Assembly: GCA_036768485.1 (NCBI GenBank)
Contig: JAVLUZ010000154.1
Span: forward strand, 33,059,748 to 33,123,747
Length of the DNA stretch: 64,000 nt
Direction of reading: 5' to 3'
Origin: Mermis nigrescens
Lineage: Eukaryota; Nematoda; Enoplea; Mermithida; Mermithidae
The notes under the pieces were generated by a model. It searched no databases. It was not told the origin of the DNA and saw only the letters and a list, made by a program, of their open reading frames with translations. This document shows, piece by piece, positions 10,856 through 23,300 of this stretch (its first letter is position 1; every line of letters begins with the position of its first letter). Made by a program: the position numbers and the translations under genes.

Positions 10856-11375
10856 ATTACATCTACCTGGTCTTCGCCTCTCAAATACAGCTCCATTAAA
10901 AACTCAAAGTAGGTATACGGTTTTTTGTAACTAAATATTTTGACCTATTTAGTATTTCCATTTTTTCCAATTCGACGAGGACTTGATGGAGAATTCGTTT
11001 TAGAGAAAATTTATTTTTCATGTTTTTTATCCCAGTTCTGCTTTTCGAACATCACATATTGGAATTACGATACATATTTTTTCCACCCTTGACTATGTAC
11101 ATACGTTTCATATACGATATGTGCAATACGTGCAAAGGGGGTGGGGAATCCCCACCTTAAGTTGGTTGCCCCTCATCCTACGAAGCCAGAAAATTGTTGA
11201 CCCTCCCTCCCGATTTTTTAGGAAATTTGAATTTTTTGACCGTCTTTAGATCTTTTTTGGCCGTTTTTTTTTGTCAAAAATTGGGGGTTATTCAACTCCC
11301 CCACCCCTGAAAATGGCCGGGAACCTCCCATATAGAATTTCGAGCCGTGTGCCTAGAATTTTATAGAAAAAGACC

Positions 11376-11542
11376 CACACATGGGCTTGGGGGGAGGTCT
11401 TGGGAGTCTGGCTGGACCCCCACTCCGGAATCTGAAAGACCCGCCCCCAAAATCGATACACCCCCATAATTGAATTTTTGGTGCTATTTTTTGGCAGTTC
11501 GGCCCCATCGGACCCCCAGAATTTCGTTACTGTCCGTGTATG
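11376..11542 (+). repeat. A-prime short repeat, diverged
   Basis: Runs from CACACATGGGCTTGG to TTACTGTCCGTGTATG, with CCCCCATAATTGAATTTTTGG inside. No convincing duplication. Confidence 0.55.
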
Positions 11543-11690
11543 GAGAAGCCGCTCTTATGCTTAAATTGTGCGTGCCTACATAGTGACTCTGAAACACGGT
11601 GCATAGTTTATTATGGAAAGTTTAAACAATGAATTAGAGTTTATCTGGCTTTACTCTAGTCAAGGTTGAATCGTAGGTACCATACGTGGG

Positions 11691-11970
11691 CAGCAAGAAA
11701 AATTCTGGGGTGGGGTCCAGATTTTTTGAACGTCAAAAAATGGCCTCAAAAATGGTGGTATGGCGAAAAAACACCATTTTTCGACGTTTCTCATCGAGAA
11801 CTATCCATTGGCATCAAAAAATTGCGAAAATAACGAAAAAAATTTTCAAACATTGAATTCTGGGGGTATTTTGGTTTCTGGGGGGGGCGGGTATTCTGGG
11901 GGTTGCATACCCCCAAACCCCCCTTTCACGCCCAGGTGTGCCTCCACCCGAACCCCCTCGCCCAGGTGTG
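11691..11970 (+). mobile_element. Family A MITE, copy A11
   Basis: Perfect 8-bp duplication GTAGGTAC at 11683-11690 and 11971-11978. Like A10, its right end is duplicated (two CGCCCAGGTGTG motifs). Confidence 0.92.
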
Positions 11971-12179
11971 GTAGGTACCGTTAACCAGCATTAGGTTCTG
12001 AGAAGATGGGTTTTAGCATAAAATAAAACTTAGATCGATTTTATTGTATCTACACAACCTATAAATATTATTAGTGTAAAGTTTAATTTTCACGATTTTA
12101 CAACACTTTCCCTTACGCAATGTGTGAAAATTATTGTATTCCGGCCGTGTACTATTATTTTTAACAAATAACGTTTCAC

Positions 12180-12407
12180 CATACATGGGCGTGGGGGTTC
12201 GGGGGTATGCAACCCCAGAAACTACCCCCAGAATTTAAATTTTGAAATTTTTTTTTCGTTTTTTTCTCAATTTTTTGTGCCAATGGATCAAGCTCGATGG
12301 GAAACGCTGAAAAATGGTGTTTTTCGCCACACCACAATTTTAAAGGCCGTTTTTGACATTTGAAAAAATGTTGCACCCCCCCAGAACTTTGGTGCCGCCC
12401 GCCTATG
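12180..12407 (-). mobile_element. Family A MITE, copy A12
   Basis: Perfect 8-bp duplication CGTTTCAC at 12172-12179 and 12408-12415. Confidence 0.92.
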
Positions 12408-13557
12408 CGTTTCACTAATCACTAATAATGCTGCTAGAATTATGCATAGGTACTGAATTGATTTTTATGTAAAATTGTCGCGCTTAATTGTAAACTATTA
12501 TTTATGTTAGGTATGCACACGCATTTTTGATCGTTTTTGTTCTTTATTGTGTACTCAACTCGTTTTTGAACAATTATTTCTGTGTATTGACGACGTCTTT
12601 TCATTAAAAGTTACATAAAGACATGGGCAGCGAAATTCCGGCAAATCAATAAGCATGGCATTCCATATTTCTTCCGGCTCGTCAAAAAATAGTTTCTTAC
12701 CAATCTCAATCTTCTGGCAGGCGTCAGAAAAACGGAATAAATTTCAAAAAATACGTAGGTTTTTGGGATTCAATCACAAACCACCTTTGTTAGCAACTCT
12801 TGCATTGGTGTGTCATGCAGGCGTGGGCATACATGTAAAGGCTCGAAATTTCGGGGAAGGGGGTCCCCGGCCATTTTTAGGGGTGGGGGGTAAATGACCT
12901 CCAATTCTTGGCCAAAAAACGTCTAAAATGGCTTAAATTTCAATTTTTTCCCGAATTCGGGAAGGGGGTCAAAAATTTTGTGGCTTTAGAGGGGTTGGGG
13001 GACGTCAGACTTCGAGTGGGGATCCCCCTTTACATATATGGGCGTGGAGTTCTGAAGCGCATACGGGCGTGGGGGTCTGGCAGTTCATACCCTCAGAATT
13101 GAATTTTTGGCATGCATGCTTGCGAGTACACCACCCTTCCTAGCAGACCATCGAATTAGGCTGCTGCTTATGTAGGATCCGACTGGACTTCTTGGAGAAA
13201 CCGGCGGACCATCCTCAAATCGATAGACTCCAGGATTGGGTTTTCGGTGCTATTTCTGCCTATTTTGCGCCATCGGACCCTTCCAAATTTGATTGCGATG
13301 GGCGGTGGTGGTTTATCTACTGAATTGAATTTATGCCACTTCTCCGATTTTACCCCATAAGACTTCTCCCTTGGTTGCTGCTATTATGCTTTTAACCCCA
13401 GAATCCAAAAGACGCAACCAAAACCCGACAGATGCTATAAGAAACATTTTTATTTTTTGTCAAATAAAGAGGAACAACAAAATGGTATTTTTCGCCCTGC
13501 CACTTTCGGCATTTGAAAAGTTTTGGACCCGACCTAGATCCCTCTAAGTCCTATTAT

Positions 13558-13820
13558 ACAATGGGCAAAGCCAAAATTCCGAAGAAGGGGTGGGGGGTGC
13601 AAGGTATTTAAAGTCGAAAATTGGTTTTGAAAATAATCTTATGGCGAAAAAACGCGTTTTCACCGTTTCTCATCGAGCACTATCTACTGAGACATGGAAA
13701 AATTGCGAAAAAACGAAAAAAATTTCAAAAATTGTACTGTGCTCATAACTTATAGAAATAATAACATCGTTTGGAGAGGTGGTATTCGGCCTTCTGGGGG
13801 GTGCATAGCCCTCCGCGCGT
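13558..13820 (+). repeat. Diverged family A copy
   Basis: Keeps the core TTTCTCATCGAGCACTATC and AAAAATTGCGAAAAAACGAA but both ends are eroded. No duplication was found. Confidence 0.6.
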
Positions 13821-14212
13821 GGGCCCCTGCATTTACCCATTACATTTGTTTTTTTAGGGTTGGCAAAAATGGAGTCAATTGCGTTCATATATGGACAAAG
13901 GACTTATACAATAGTACCATAATTTTTTTTATGATTTTTCAGCAAAAAAATTATTTTATTTTTCCCTTTAATGTCAATTAAAGCATGAGAAACGTCAAAA
14001 AAAGGTATTTAAAAAATGGATTATTTTATTGAGACAACAAATACGGAAGGAAATGTAAAGTAAGAGTGTGGCTCGCTTTTAATTTTAAACTATCAACAGA
14101 CAATAACGATACGTTGTGTACCTACATATCAACACATGAGCTGAGCATGCGTACATGACAACCAAAAAAACATCGCACAAAAGCGATTCGAACAAGCATT
14201 CATCCATCGGCG

Positions 14213-14308
14213 TCACTGTATTGTTATGGACGACAAAGGAGGAAATGCATTCTGTTTACTGATAACAAGCTTCTGATGCTGATGCGAAATGTATCCTTTG
14301 ATTTTTCC
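14213..14308 (-). CDS. PCID2: PCID2 terminal exon
   Basis: Acceptor TTTTTAG (complement, 14315-14309), then 31 codons and TGA at 14213-14215. It encodes [20 protein letters not shown] and the closing [11 protein letters not shown], the near-invariant carboxy-terminus of PCID2, at the expected length. Too short to appear in a standard ORF scan. Confidence 0.9.
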   Translation of the reverse strand, partial: GKIKGYISHQHQKLVISKQNAFPPLSSITIQ

Positions 14309-17300
14309 CTAAAAACTCGGCTTATAAGGCGACATGAGAATAGGCGCGTCGTACTGTACTTTATTTAATTAATTTTTTTTCCAATTTTTTCCACAAGAAT
14401 ATCGCTACCCCAGAATCCAAAATTTCAAAAAAAAACTTTAAAAAGGTCCTGGATCGAGCGTCTTTAGCGATCTTTCAGTTCAAAAATGCCAAATTTTTCG
14501 ATGTCTCGCGCCAAATGGTGAGTTTACAACACGGAAAATTCAAATCTGGGATCTGTCGATTTTTTGGGGAGAGGGAGATTCGCCACAGTCTGTGAAGGAG
14601 TCGGGACCATACCTGGGCGTGGGAAGGGTTTGGGGTATGCAGCCCCCCCCCCCAAAAAAAACCAAAATAACCCCCAGAATTCTATTTTTGAAAATTTTTT
14701 CCGCAATTTTTTGATGCCAATAGATAATGCTCGATGAGAAACGTTAAAAATGGAGTTTTTTCGCCATACAATCATTTTTAAGGCCATTTTTTGACCTTTG
14801 AAAAAATCTTGTACCCCAGAACTTTGGTTAAGCCCACCTATGGTCGAGACCTCCCCCAACGCCCATGTGTGGTTATATTGAGTTTTTGTTGAATATCGTT
14901 CTATCTTCTAGACAAATACAGCATCGTCGGAAATTTCTAAAAACTATGCTTTTTGAAGCGTATCTACCATTTTAGAGCCCCAAAGTCAGCGTAGGAAGAA
15001 TGTTTGGTTTCTCCCCTCCTACTTCCTACGTACGCTGTGTATTCAATGGTATGGACTGGACATTTAAATTTTTTGTCTAATTAGCAAAATCATTTCACGT
15101 AGGTAAAAGTTTGAAGGCAAAAAAGAGAAACCGCACATGAGAGTGGGGGTTTACACCCCCTCGAGAATCCGGCAGACCCCCAGATCCCCCAGAATTGAAT
15201 ATTTGACACGTTTTTTTGAGATTTTCACTAGTTTTACACCATTCAGACCCCAAAAAGTGCGACTGCTGCCCCACGTATGTACATACCACGCACGCATGAA
15301 GGACATGCATGGGCATGGAGAGGGGTGAGAGGGGGCTATTACGATACCTGGGCGGGGGGGGGGTTTGGGGGTATGCAACCCCAGAAACCGAAATGCCCCC
15401 CAGAATTTAATTTTTGAAAATTTTATTTCGCAATTTTTTTGATGTCAATGGATAGTGCTCGATGAGAAACGTTGACAAATGGTGTTTTTCCGCCATACCA
15501 CCATTTTTAAGGCCATTTTTTGACCTTTGAAGAAATCTTGCACCCCTCACCCTCAGAGCTTTGGTGCCGCCCACCTATGGCTATTACCATGACGTGGGCG
15601 TAGGATGGGGGGCTTGAGGGGTATGCAACCCCGGAAGGCCGAATACCCCCAGAATGAAATTTTTGAATTTTTTTTGTTTTTTACGCAATTTTCTGATGCT
15701 AATGGATAGTGCTCGATGAGAAACGTTGAAAAATGGTGTTTTTTTCGCCATAACACCACTATTTTCAAGACCATTTTTTGACCTTTCCCCAGAATTTTGG
15801 TGCTACCCACGTATGGCTATTGTTCCCACAGAGCTCTTGAAATCGATAGCTATATAGCCAATTCGGCCGAAAAAATTGCTATATAGTCTTTTTGGGGCTC
15901 AGAAAACCAGCTGTGTACATACCTAGCTTTTTTGGACCCAGACACATGCCGTGTGAGTTCGGAAATGCTTTATAGTTGTTTTTCTGGAGTTTCAAAACGA
16001 TTTAAAGCTATTTTCCTGACTACGAAAAGGGCTAGATAGCTATTTATAGTTCAAAAGGCTATGCATCCAAAAGTGCGAGTTCGAAAAGGCTACATGCTTG
16101 CCAACAATGCTCGAAAACGATGGTCACAAAGCGATGTCATGCCGTAGGACCGTTTTTTACAAAGCACTAGCTATCTCCAAATTTTTCATTTTCACCCCTT
16201 CCTAATAATTTTGACCTTGCGGAGTGGCGGATCCAGGATTTATCTGGCAGAGGGGGGGGAACGGAACCCAAAATTTTCCTAAAAGCGTCAAACGTTGTCC
16301 AATAATTCATATATTATGCTTGAAGTAAGTACCGGTTTTTAGCTGTCTTTTAATAGGCAGAATTATTTCTTGTGCAAAAAAACTAAAAATTTTCAAAATT
16401 TTGAAAAAGTTTTTTTAAAAGAAAAACTCGCAAAATTAATGCAAAAATCGACACAAATTGCCGGAAAAACACTCGACGAAATCATTGTAAGCGATACAAA
16501 ATCTTTGTTCCGTACAAAACTACTCTTTTCACTTGAGTTTAAGTTTTTTAGAGCGCCAACACAGAGTCAGTAAATGTCATTAATGAGTATTATCCCTGAG
16601 CGGAGCGCTGGAAAAATTTGAAAAATCATGATAAAAATGGCTAAAATCATCAAAACATACACATATATTCTTCATTACGCCCAAATATTTTTTGACAGGG
16701 GGAGGGCGGCCGCCCCCTCTAAATTATATCCGCCAGTGACCTTGCGCACCCATGACGGAAGAGCAGGATTTCGAATAGTTTTTTAAATTTTTACACTTCC
16801 CACGTTTTTTTCTATGCGAATAGATGGAGAAGGCCGTGTGTATGATAACGTCGATAAACACATTTGAAAATTTCCGGACCCACCGCCAGAATAGTAGAAC
16901 CTAGCCACATTGTATATTGACTCTGAGGCGTTATCTAGTGTATAAAAGACGTCCGACCGTAAGCCTGCACTTTTCGTTTAGGCAATTTTCTACCCGCCAA
17001 GCACTTTTCCGTAACAACGTAGAGACAGTCGAAATTATTTGGCGTTGTTCAAAGTCAAAAATCAACCATGGCCATACAGGCACACGTGGGCGCAGGGATT
17101 GGGGGTGTGCGAGCCCCAGAAGGCCGAATACCCCCCCTCCCCAGAAACCAAAATATACTCTCCCGGAATTCAATTTATTTTTTTGTTTTTTTTTCGCAAT
17201 TTTCTTATGCCAATGGATAGTGCTCGATGAAAAATGAGAACGGTTGAGAAATGGCGTTTTTTCGCCATACAACCATTTTTAAGACCATTTTTGACCTTTG

Positions 17301-20300
17301 AAAAATCTTGCGCACGCGCACACACACACCACACGTACATGCACCATACATGCTCAGTAGGGGTGAAGGGGATATTACCCCCTCAAGGATCAGCCGGACA
17401 GGTACTCTCCGGCGATTCTGAGCTGATGGAACAGTTTTTTTGCATCACCATTGAGGTCAAAAGCAGTAAAAACATCATAAGTTTTCCGAAGCTTAGCGCC
17501 AGATTAGTACTTTTAAGTACTTTTTACTCAAAAAGCGCCCAAAATTGATAAATTTTTGCAATTCTTTATTGTTTAAAGTGATATAATGCTGTCAAAATGG
17601 ACTAAAAATGCTTTTAAAATGCGATATTACCGCGAAAAAACGTTTTATGGGCTAATTTGACCATTTTGATCGTTTAAACAGCAAAAAAATCGTTAACGTC
17701 AAATTTACTGTTTTGGATTTTTGGATTTCACCTCCTGCCGACCCTGACCTCGTGCACCTATGACACACGCACACACACACCCCAAAATTTTAGTGCTGCC
17801 CACCTAGGCATACAAGACCTTGGGGGGGGTTCAGGGGTCATGTACCATTTTTGAAGTCTAAAACAGGCATTTTAGAATTTCACCCCTTCCCCCACAACTT
17901 CCATGGTGTGTATGTCTGACCAACGACTTTAAGTAGTCCGTTTCAGATTGTTTATTTAGATTTCCTAAACTTCTAACAACCGTTATACATACGTAGGTAA
18001 AATCGAAAATCGAAAGAAAGCTAATTATTATGCACATCAAGAAGTCTAAACATAAATTTAGTGAAATTAAGCATTCAGCCGTCCTTCTGTTAAAATGTTG
18101 AAGAGTGAAATAGACAAAAATTGAATTTCGGTTTTTTTGCCTATTCGCTATTTTTACAGTAGGTAAAACAGGCAGCGCAATATTTTTTAACATTCTATAC
18201 GTAAGGAGAAAAATTATGAAATTTGACACCCTTAGCACACGTTTGTTCGCTAAGAAAAAGAATTTTAAGTAATTTTAAACCTACATATAATTGAGGAAAA
18301 ACAAAATCATGATTCGCGATACAGCTTTCATTTTTTGGGACATTCTGTACGACAATCATAGAGAAACTCGTACTAACGTTAGCCATGGCTTAAATGGAGC
18401 AAAGCAAACATTGACCATTTACCTGCAGGCACTTAGCTGGCCGTCCTATTTAGGAGAGACCAACACCAATTTTTGGGGGGACTAAGCCCAAAAGGGCCAA
18501 AAATTGCACAAAATAACGTTTAAAAAGTCCGATTTTTCCGATTTTTCGAATTTTGGGGGGAGGGTCCGAACCCCCTCTCATTCCCCCCAGAGATACGTGC
18601 CCGTTTACCTGATAAATTAAATTCGCCACTATGCAGGCGACTTCGTCGCTGTCGACGTCTTCGACTCGCATGAATTTTAAAGCAGTCAAGAAAGCATCCA
18701 AGGGAACTTGATAAACGTTCAAAATAGTGCACCTATAACACACAAAAGACCGATGAAATAGGGAGCAGGGCAGGGCACGGTTTTTTGTTGTATTCGGCAA
18801 AAACTTTTTCCCGATGTTACAAAGACTTTTTGGAGACCGTCTTTGTACACGTGCAAAGATTTTTGGGAAGACTAAAACTGCAAAAGCGGCCTGAAATTCG
18901 CAAAAATTTTCGGCGCGATGAGTAATTGTGTGTTCCATGTATCTTTATCATGTCAGAAGTTGCATTTCAAAAGGAAAAATGTCAAATTTTTCGGCGCTTC
19001 GCGCCGTTTTGAGACGATTAACAGTGAGTTTTGTCCGTAGAAACCCAGAAATTAGCTAAAATACACTACCAAAGGACGAACAATTCTGTTTTTAGCATAC
19101 TAAAATCGCTACTGTACCATATTATGGTATCCAAGAATTTGTGTGTACAAAATGTGCATATAAAGACTATTAGGGACCATCTTTGCACTACATGCATATT
19201 CAAACGGACCTTGTGCAAAAAGAAACACTGGACCGAGGGTACTTTTTGGACCCTCGGCCTCGGCCGAGGCCGAGGCGCCTTAAAATCCTTGCCTCGGCCG
19301 AGGCCGAGGCCGAGGGTAATGCCGAGGGTCAAGCTTATATACCTATACCCATAAATAGTGCTCTTAGAATATTTTGTATGCACAAGAGCTAGAGAATCAA
19401 TCGTAATATTGAACACTTTATCGAATGTCATTTTCAATAGTAGTAGATTAAATGTGTGAAGGATTTATTGAATAAAGTCAGCAGAATGAAAGCATACTTA
19501 ATTTAACAAGTTGACGTTGAAGACTTGGAAAATATAATAAAAAATATGGCTGAACAAGCACTTAAAAACTTTTATTACTATACATAAATAAGAAAACAGT
19601 GTCAAAGAAATAAACGAACAAATGAAATAAGCTAAGTAAAGACAGAACTGTAGCCATTGTTGTGCTCGCTTTTGCAGTAATGCATGTTTAAACACGCTTT
19701 TTCAGTCATCCAATTCTGGTGTGGTAGGTAATATGACAGAAACTGCACTGTACTTTCCGATCATAGTTTCCCAAGGTCCAGAGTTGAGGGAAGGGTGAAA
19801 TCCCAAAATGGGGGACCAGTAAATTAAGTAGTGTCTTTGTATGAGCGAACAAATTCTTGTAGATATTTTATATAAATATATTTTTAAATATACACATTTT
19901 ACATACTGCCAGTGTGTGACCTGCAACCGGCATGCAGTCCTAAACAGTGTTTTTTTTTGTGCAAGATACCTTTTTACATGTACAAAAATGGTATCCAAAA
20001 GTCTTTGAACATTTTGTACATGCAAATTTTTGTGTACTATTATAGTATGGTACAGTAGCGATTTGATGTGGTAAAACAGGGGTTTTCGACCTTCGGTAGC
20101 GTATCTTAGCTAATTCCTGGGTCTCTGAATATTTGACATTTTTTCCATTCTAAATGCAAATTCTACTATTTAAAAGATATATAGGACAGACAATTACTGA
20201 TGCGCCGAAAATTTTCGGGAATTTTACACCTTTTTACAGTTTTTGTCTCTCCAAAAATCTTTGTGCATGTACAAAGACAGTCCTGAACAGTCTCTGTACA

Positions 20301-23300
20301 TTATGAAAAATCTTTGCCGAATACAAAAATCGTGGTCCTAAATATGATAATTCGGCCTGGATATAGTTCATGAGATTATTTGGCGCGAAGCGCCGAAATT
20401 TTTATGAGCTTTTGATGAAATTTACACATAAAACTTGACTGAGAAAGCTAAAACAACTTGTACTACAAAATCAGAAATATTACAGATATTGTAATATGCC
20501 AATTAAATCTTGTAATAAGCACTACTGTGCTTAGAAATCCAATGCAACATCAGGATAAATTAGTCAATTTTATCTTTGAACGGCTAAATGTGCTGAGTTA
20601 TTAAATAGTACTTGTTTTGCATAAAATTTTTAAAAACAGTATAAATGGATACAAAAGATATTTAAATCTGCATAAAGATGCCTAGATTACACAAAAATTG
20701 ATTTTTGAGTGTTTAATGCCTCTGCTTCAATCTAAATACAGTATATTAGCGGTATTTTGCGCGAAGCGCCGGAAATTTTTTGAAATTTCCTTAAAAATAC
20801 TGAAAAACGATATAATTAATATCACTTTGTCCAAGAAAGTATTTTAACATTGTATAAAAATAGCTCCAAAACATGCACGAGCCGAAATTGATTTTTGGCA
20901 AAACCTGCATTTATTGGCCATTTTTAGCTGCGTTTTTGCGATTTTCGGCCGAAAATTCGTAATCATTTACGCCCTCTCCCATAAAAATGGCCGAAAACCA
21001 TACGTGTAACAGGAAGGGCTTTGGGGAATTCCCCACCCACCCAGGGTTGGACGTCTCCCCCTAACCCTTCCCTCCAACGTCAGAAAATTTTGACCCACCC
21101 TCCCCATTTTTGGCGAAAATTTGCGCTTTGTTGGCTATTTTAGGTGCTTTTGCCATTTTTGACATAGAATTAGAGTCGCTAATCCCCACCCGGAATTTCT
21201 AGCCGTTACATGTATGCCGAGGAGCCCCTCCCGAAAATTTTGAGCTGTTACACGCATGTTTTATAGTGACAGTTTGTCTATTTACTCTTGCTTACATTCA
21301 AAAATACTGTATCACTTCGGGAAATTATAATAGTTAGCTGCACTTTTGCCATAGTAAAAATTAGGTTAAAAAATATTCAAAAGGTTTAAACCAAAAATCG
21401 TCTGACAGTGACTTGAGTCTTGTACCCTGAGAGGGGGTAATAAACCTCCCTCACCCCTCCCTTCGGTAATGTGTGTTTCCGATCCATGTAGCAAGCATGA
21501 GAATTAAAACTTAGTCATCACATGAATAATAAATTGGCACTTTGCTGTATGTAACTTTGTGCAACTGGGTACGCGACTAAAACCACAAGAAAAGTCTATA
21601 GGTAAAAAATAGCCTTTGTACTGCAGATGCATTCTAAATAGTTAATATTCAACGGACATATTAAACTTATTCAAATTTGATTTTAACCCTCGGCGCCTCG
21701 GCACTTTTCAGCTTCGCCCTCGGCGCCGAGGCCGAGGCTCATAAAAACGCCGAGGCTTGCCGAGGCCGAGGCCGAGGCCTCGGTCCGATCACTGAGCAGG
21801 GTCAAGTTTTTCCAGAAATTCCGGCATTTAAATGCATTTCAAGATAGAATTCCATTTTTGATCATACATACGTGATCTAGGGGGGTTTTTCACCCCCGCC
21901 CCCCTGCAAAAAAAGGTTCGCCCCAGAAATTTTTCCACCCCATAAATTTTTGAATTTTCCACAAAAAAAAACGTAGAAAAGGGGGCCGTTTTAGGCGTTT
22001 TAGCGATCATTTGGCCAAAAGTATAAACTTTTCGGTTTTTCGCGCCATATACTCAGTTTTGACTATATTTTGTTCAATTTATTGAAATTTTTGCGTCAAA
22101 CACATCATTTTTCGTACTTCCGGCGATGCTCTATCTTTGTAGAACGTAAAAATATAAGAAAATTCCGAAAAATTGCGTATCTACCATTTTTGAGCCCAAA
22201 AAAGGCGCTTCGGAAAAACTTTTTGGTTTCATTCCGTCCAGAATTCCCATGCTGTGCATGTACATATATTATGATCTAAGCCATACATGTACAGCATGGG
22301 AATTGTAAGGATCAGGTACAAAAATTTTTAAAAAAATGCCTTTTTCGGATAAATAACGATTAGAACACGTCAAAAACACTGTTATTTGACGTTTCATGCA
22401 ACGCTCCGTCTAAGAACATAAAAACGTTTGAAAAAATTTCGAAAAAATTTGAAAAAATTGAGTAAATAAAACAAAATATGGTCAGAAAAATGTGTGTATG
22501 GCGCGAAGCGCCAAAAATTTGAGATTTTTGAGCCAAAAATGGGCTCAAAACGCTTAAAAAGGCACACTTTTTACAATAAATCGATAATTATGGGGGTGGG
22601 GGTCGCAGCCATTTTTGCGGAGGTCAGTTGCCATTTTGTGGGGTAAACCCCGCCCCCAAGAACACGTCTGGTCTGAGTCCGAGTCTTAAATTTTTATGAG
22701 TATTCAGCTAAATTTGCACATAAGAGTCGGCTCAGAAAACTAGAATGAATTGTATTAATATATGAAAAATAATACAGCGATTTCAATATGCTGATTGAAG
22801 CGCCCGAACGCTCACTCTCATGCGTTGGGTGGCGCGTTCAATCGCCCAGCACTGGGTTTCAGGGCAGTGCCCCGGAAAACATTGAAAAATATAGCATTTA
22901 AATAGCGCTTATGAATTCAATGTACAAACATGAACACACAAGAAGTCAGTGATATCTCCAAATCGGTGTTTTTGTACCAAGGTCCGTTTATACATGTACA
23001 AAGATGGTCCCTAAAAGTCTTCGTTTATTTTGTACACACAGATTTTTGGGTACTATAATATGGTACGGTAGCGATTTTGGTGTGGTAAAAACAGAGTTGT
23101 TCGACCTTTGGTAGTGTATTTTAGCGAATTTCTGGGTTTCTGAGAGGCAAAAAGCACTTAGAATCGTCTTAAAACGGCGCGAAGCGCGGCGCAAGCCGAA
23201 ATATTTGACATTTTTTCTTTCCGAATGCAATTTCTGCCATTATAAAGATATATAAAACACACAGTTACTCATTTCGGCGCGAAGAGTCGAAAATATTCTG

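Larger units (their letters stand above)
9729..14212. other. Intergenic spacer between the convergent SH3BP5-like and PCID2 genes
   Basis: No coding sequence was recognised. The spacer is largely family A and A-prime copies (listed separately). Other patches are C/G-rich repeat debris at 11130-11340 and 12800-13560, and a diverged A copy at about 13558-13820. Confidence 0.7.
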
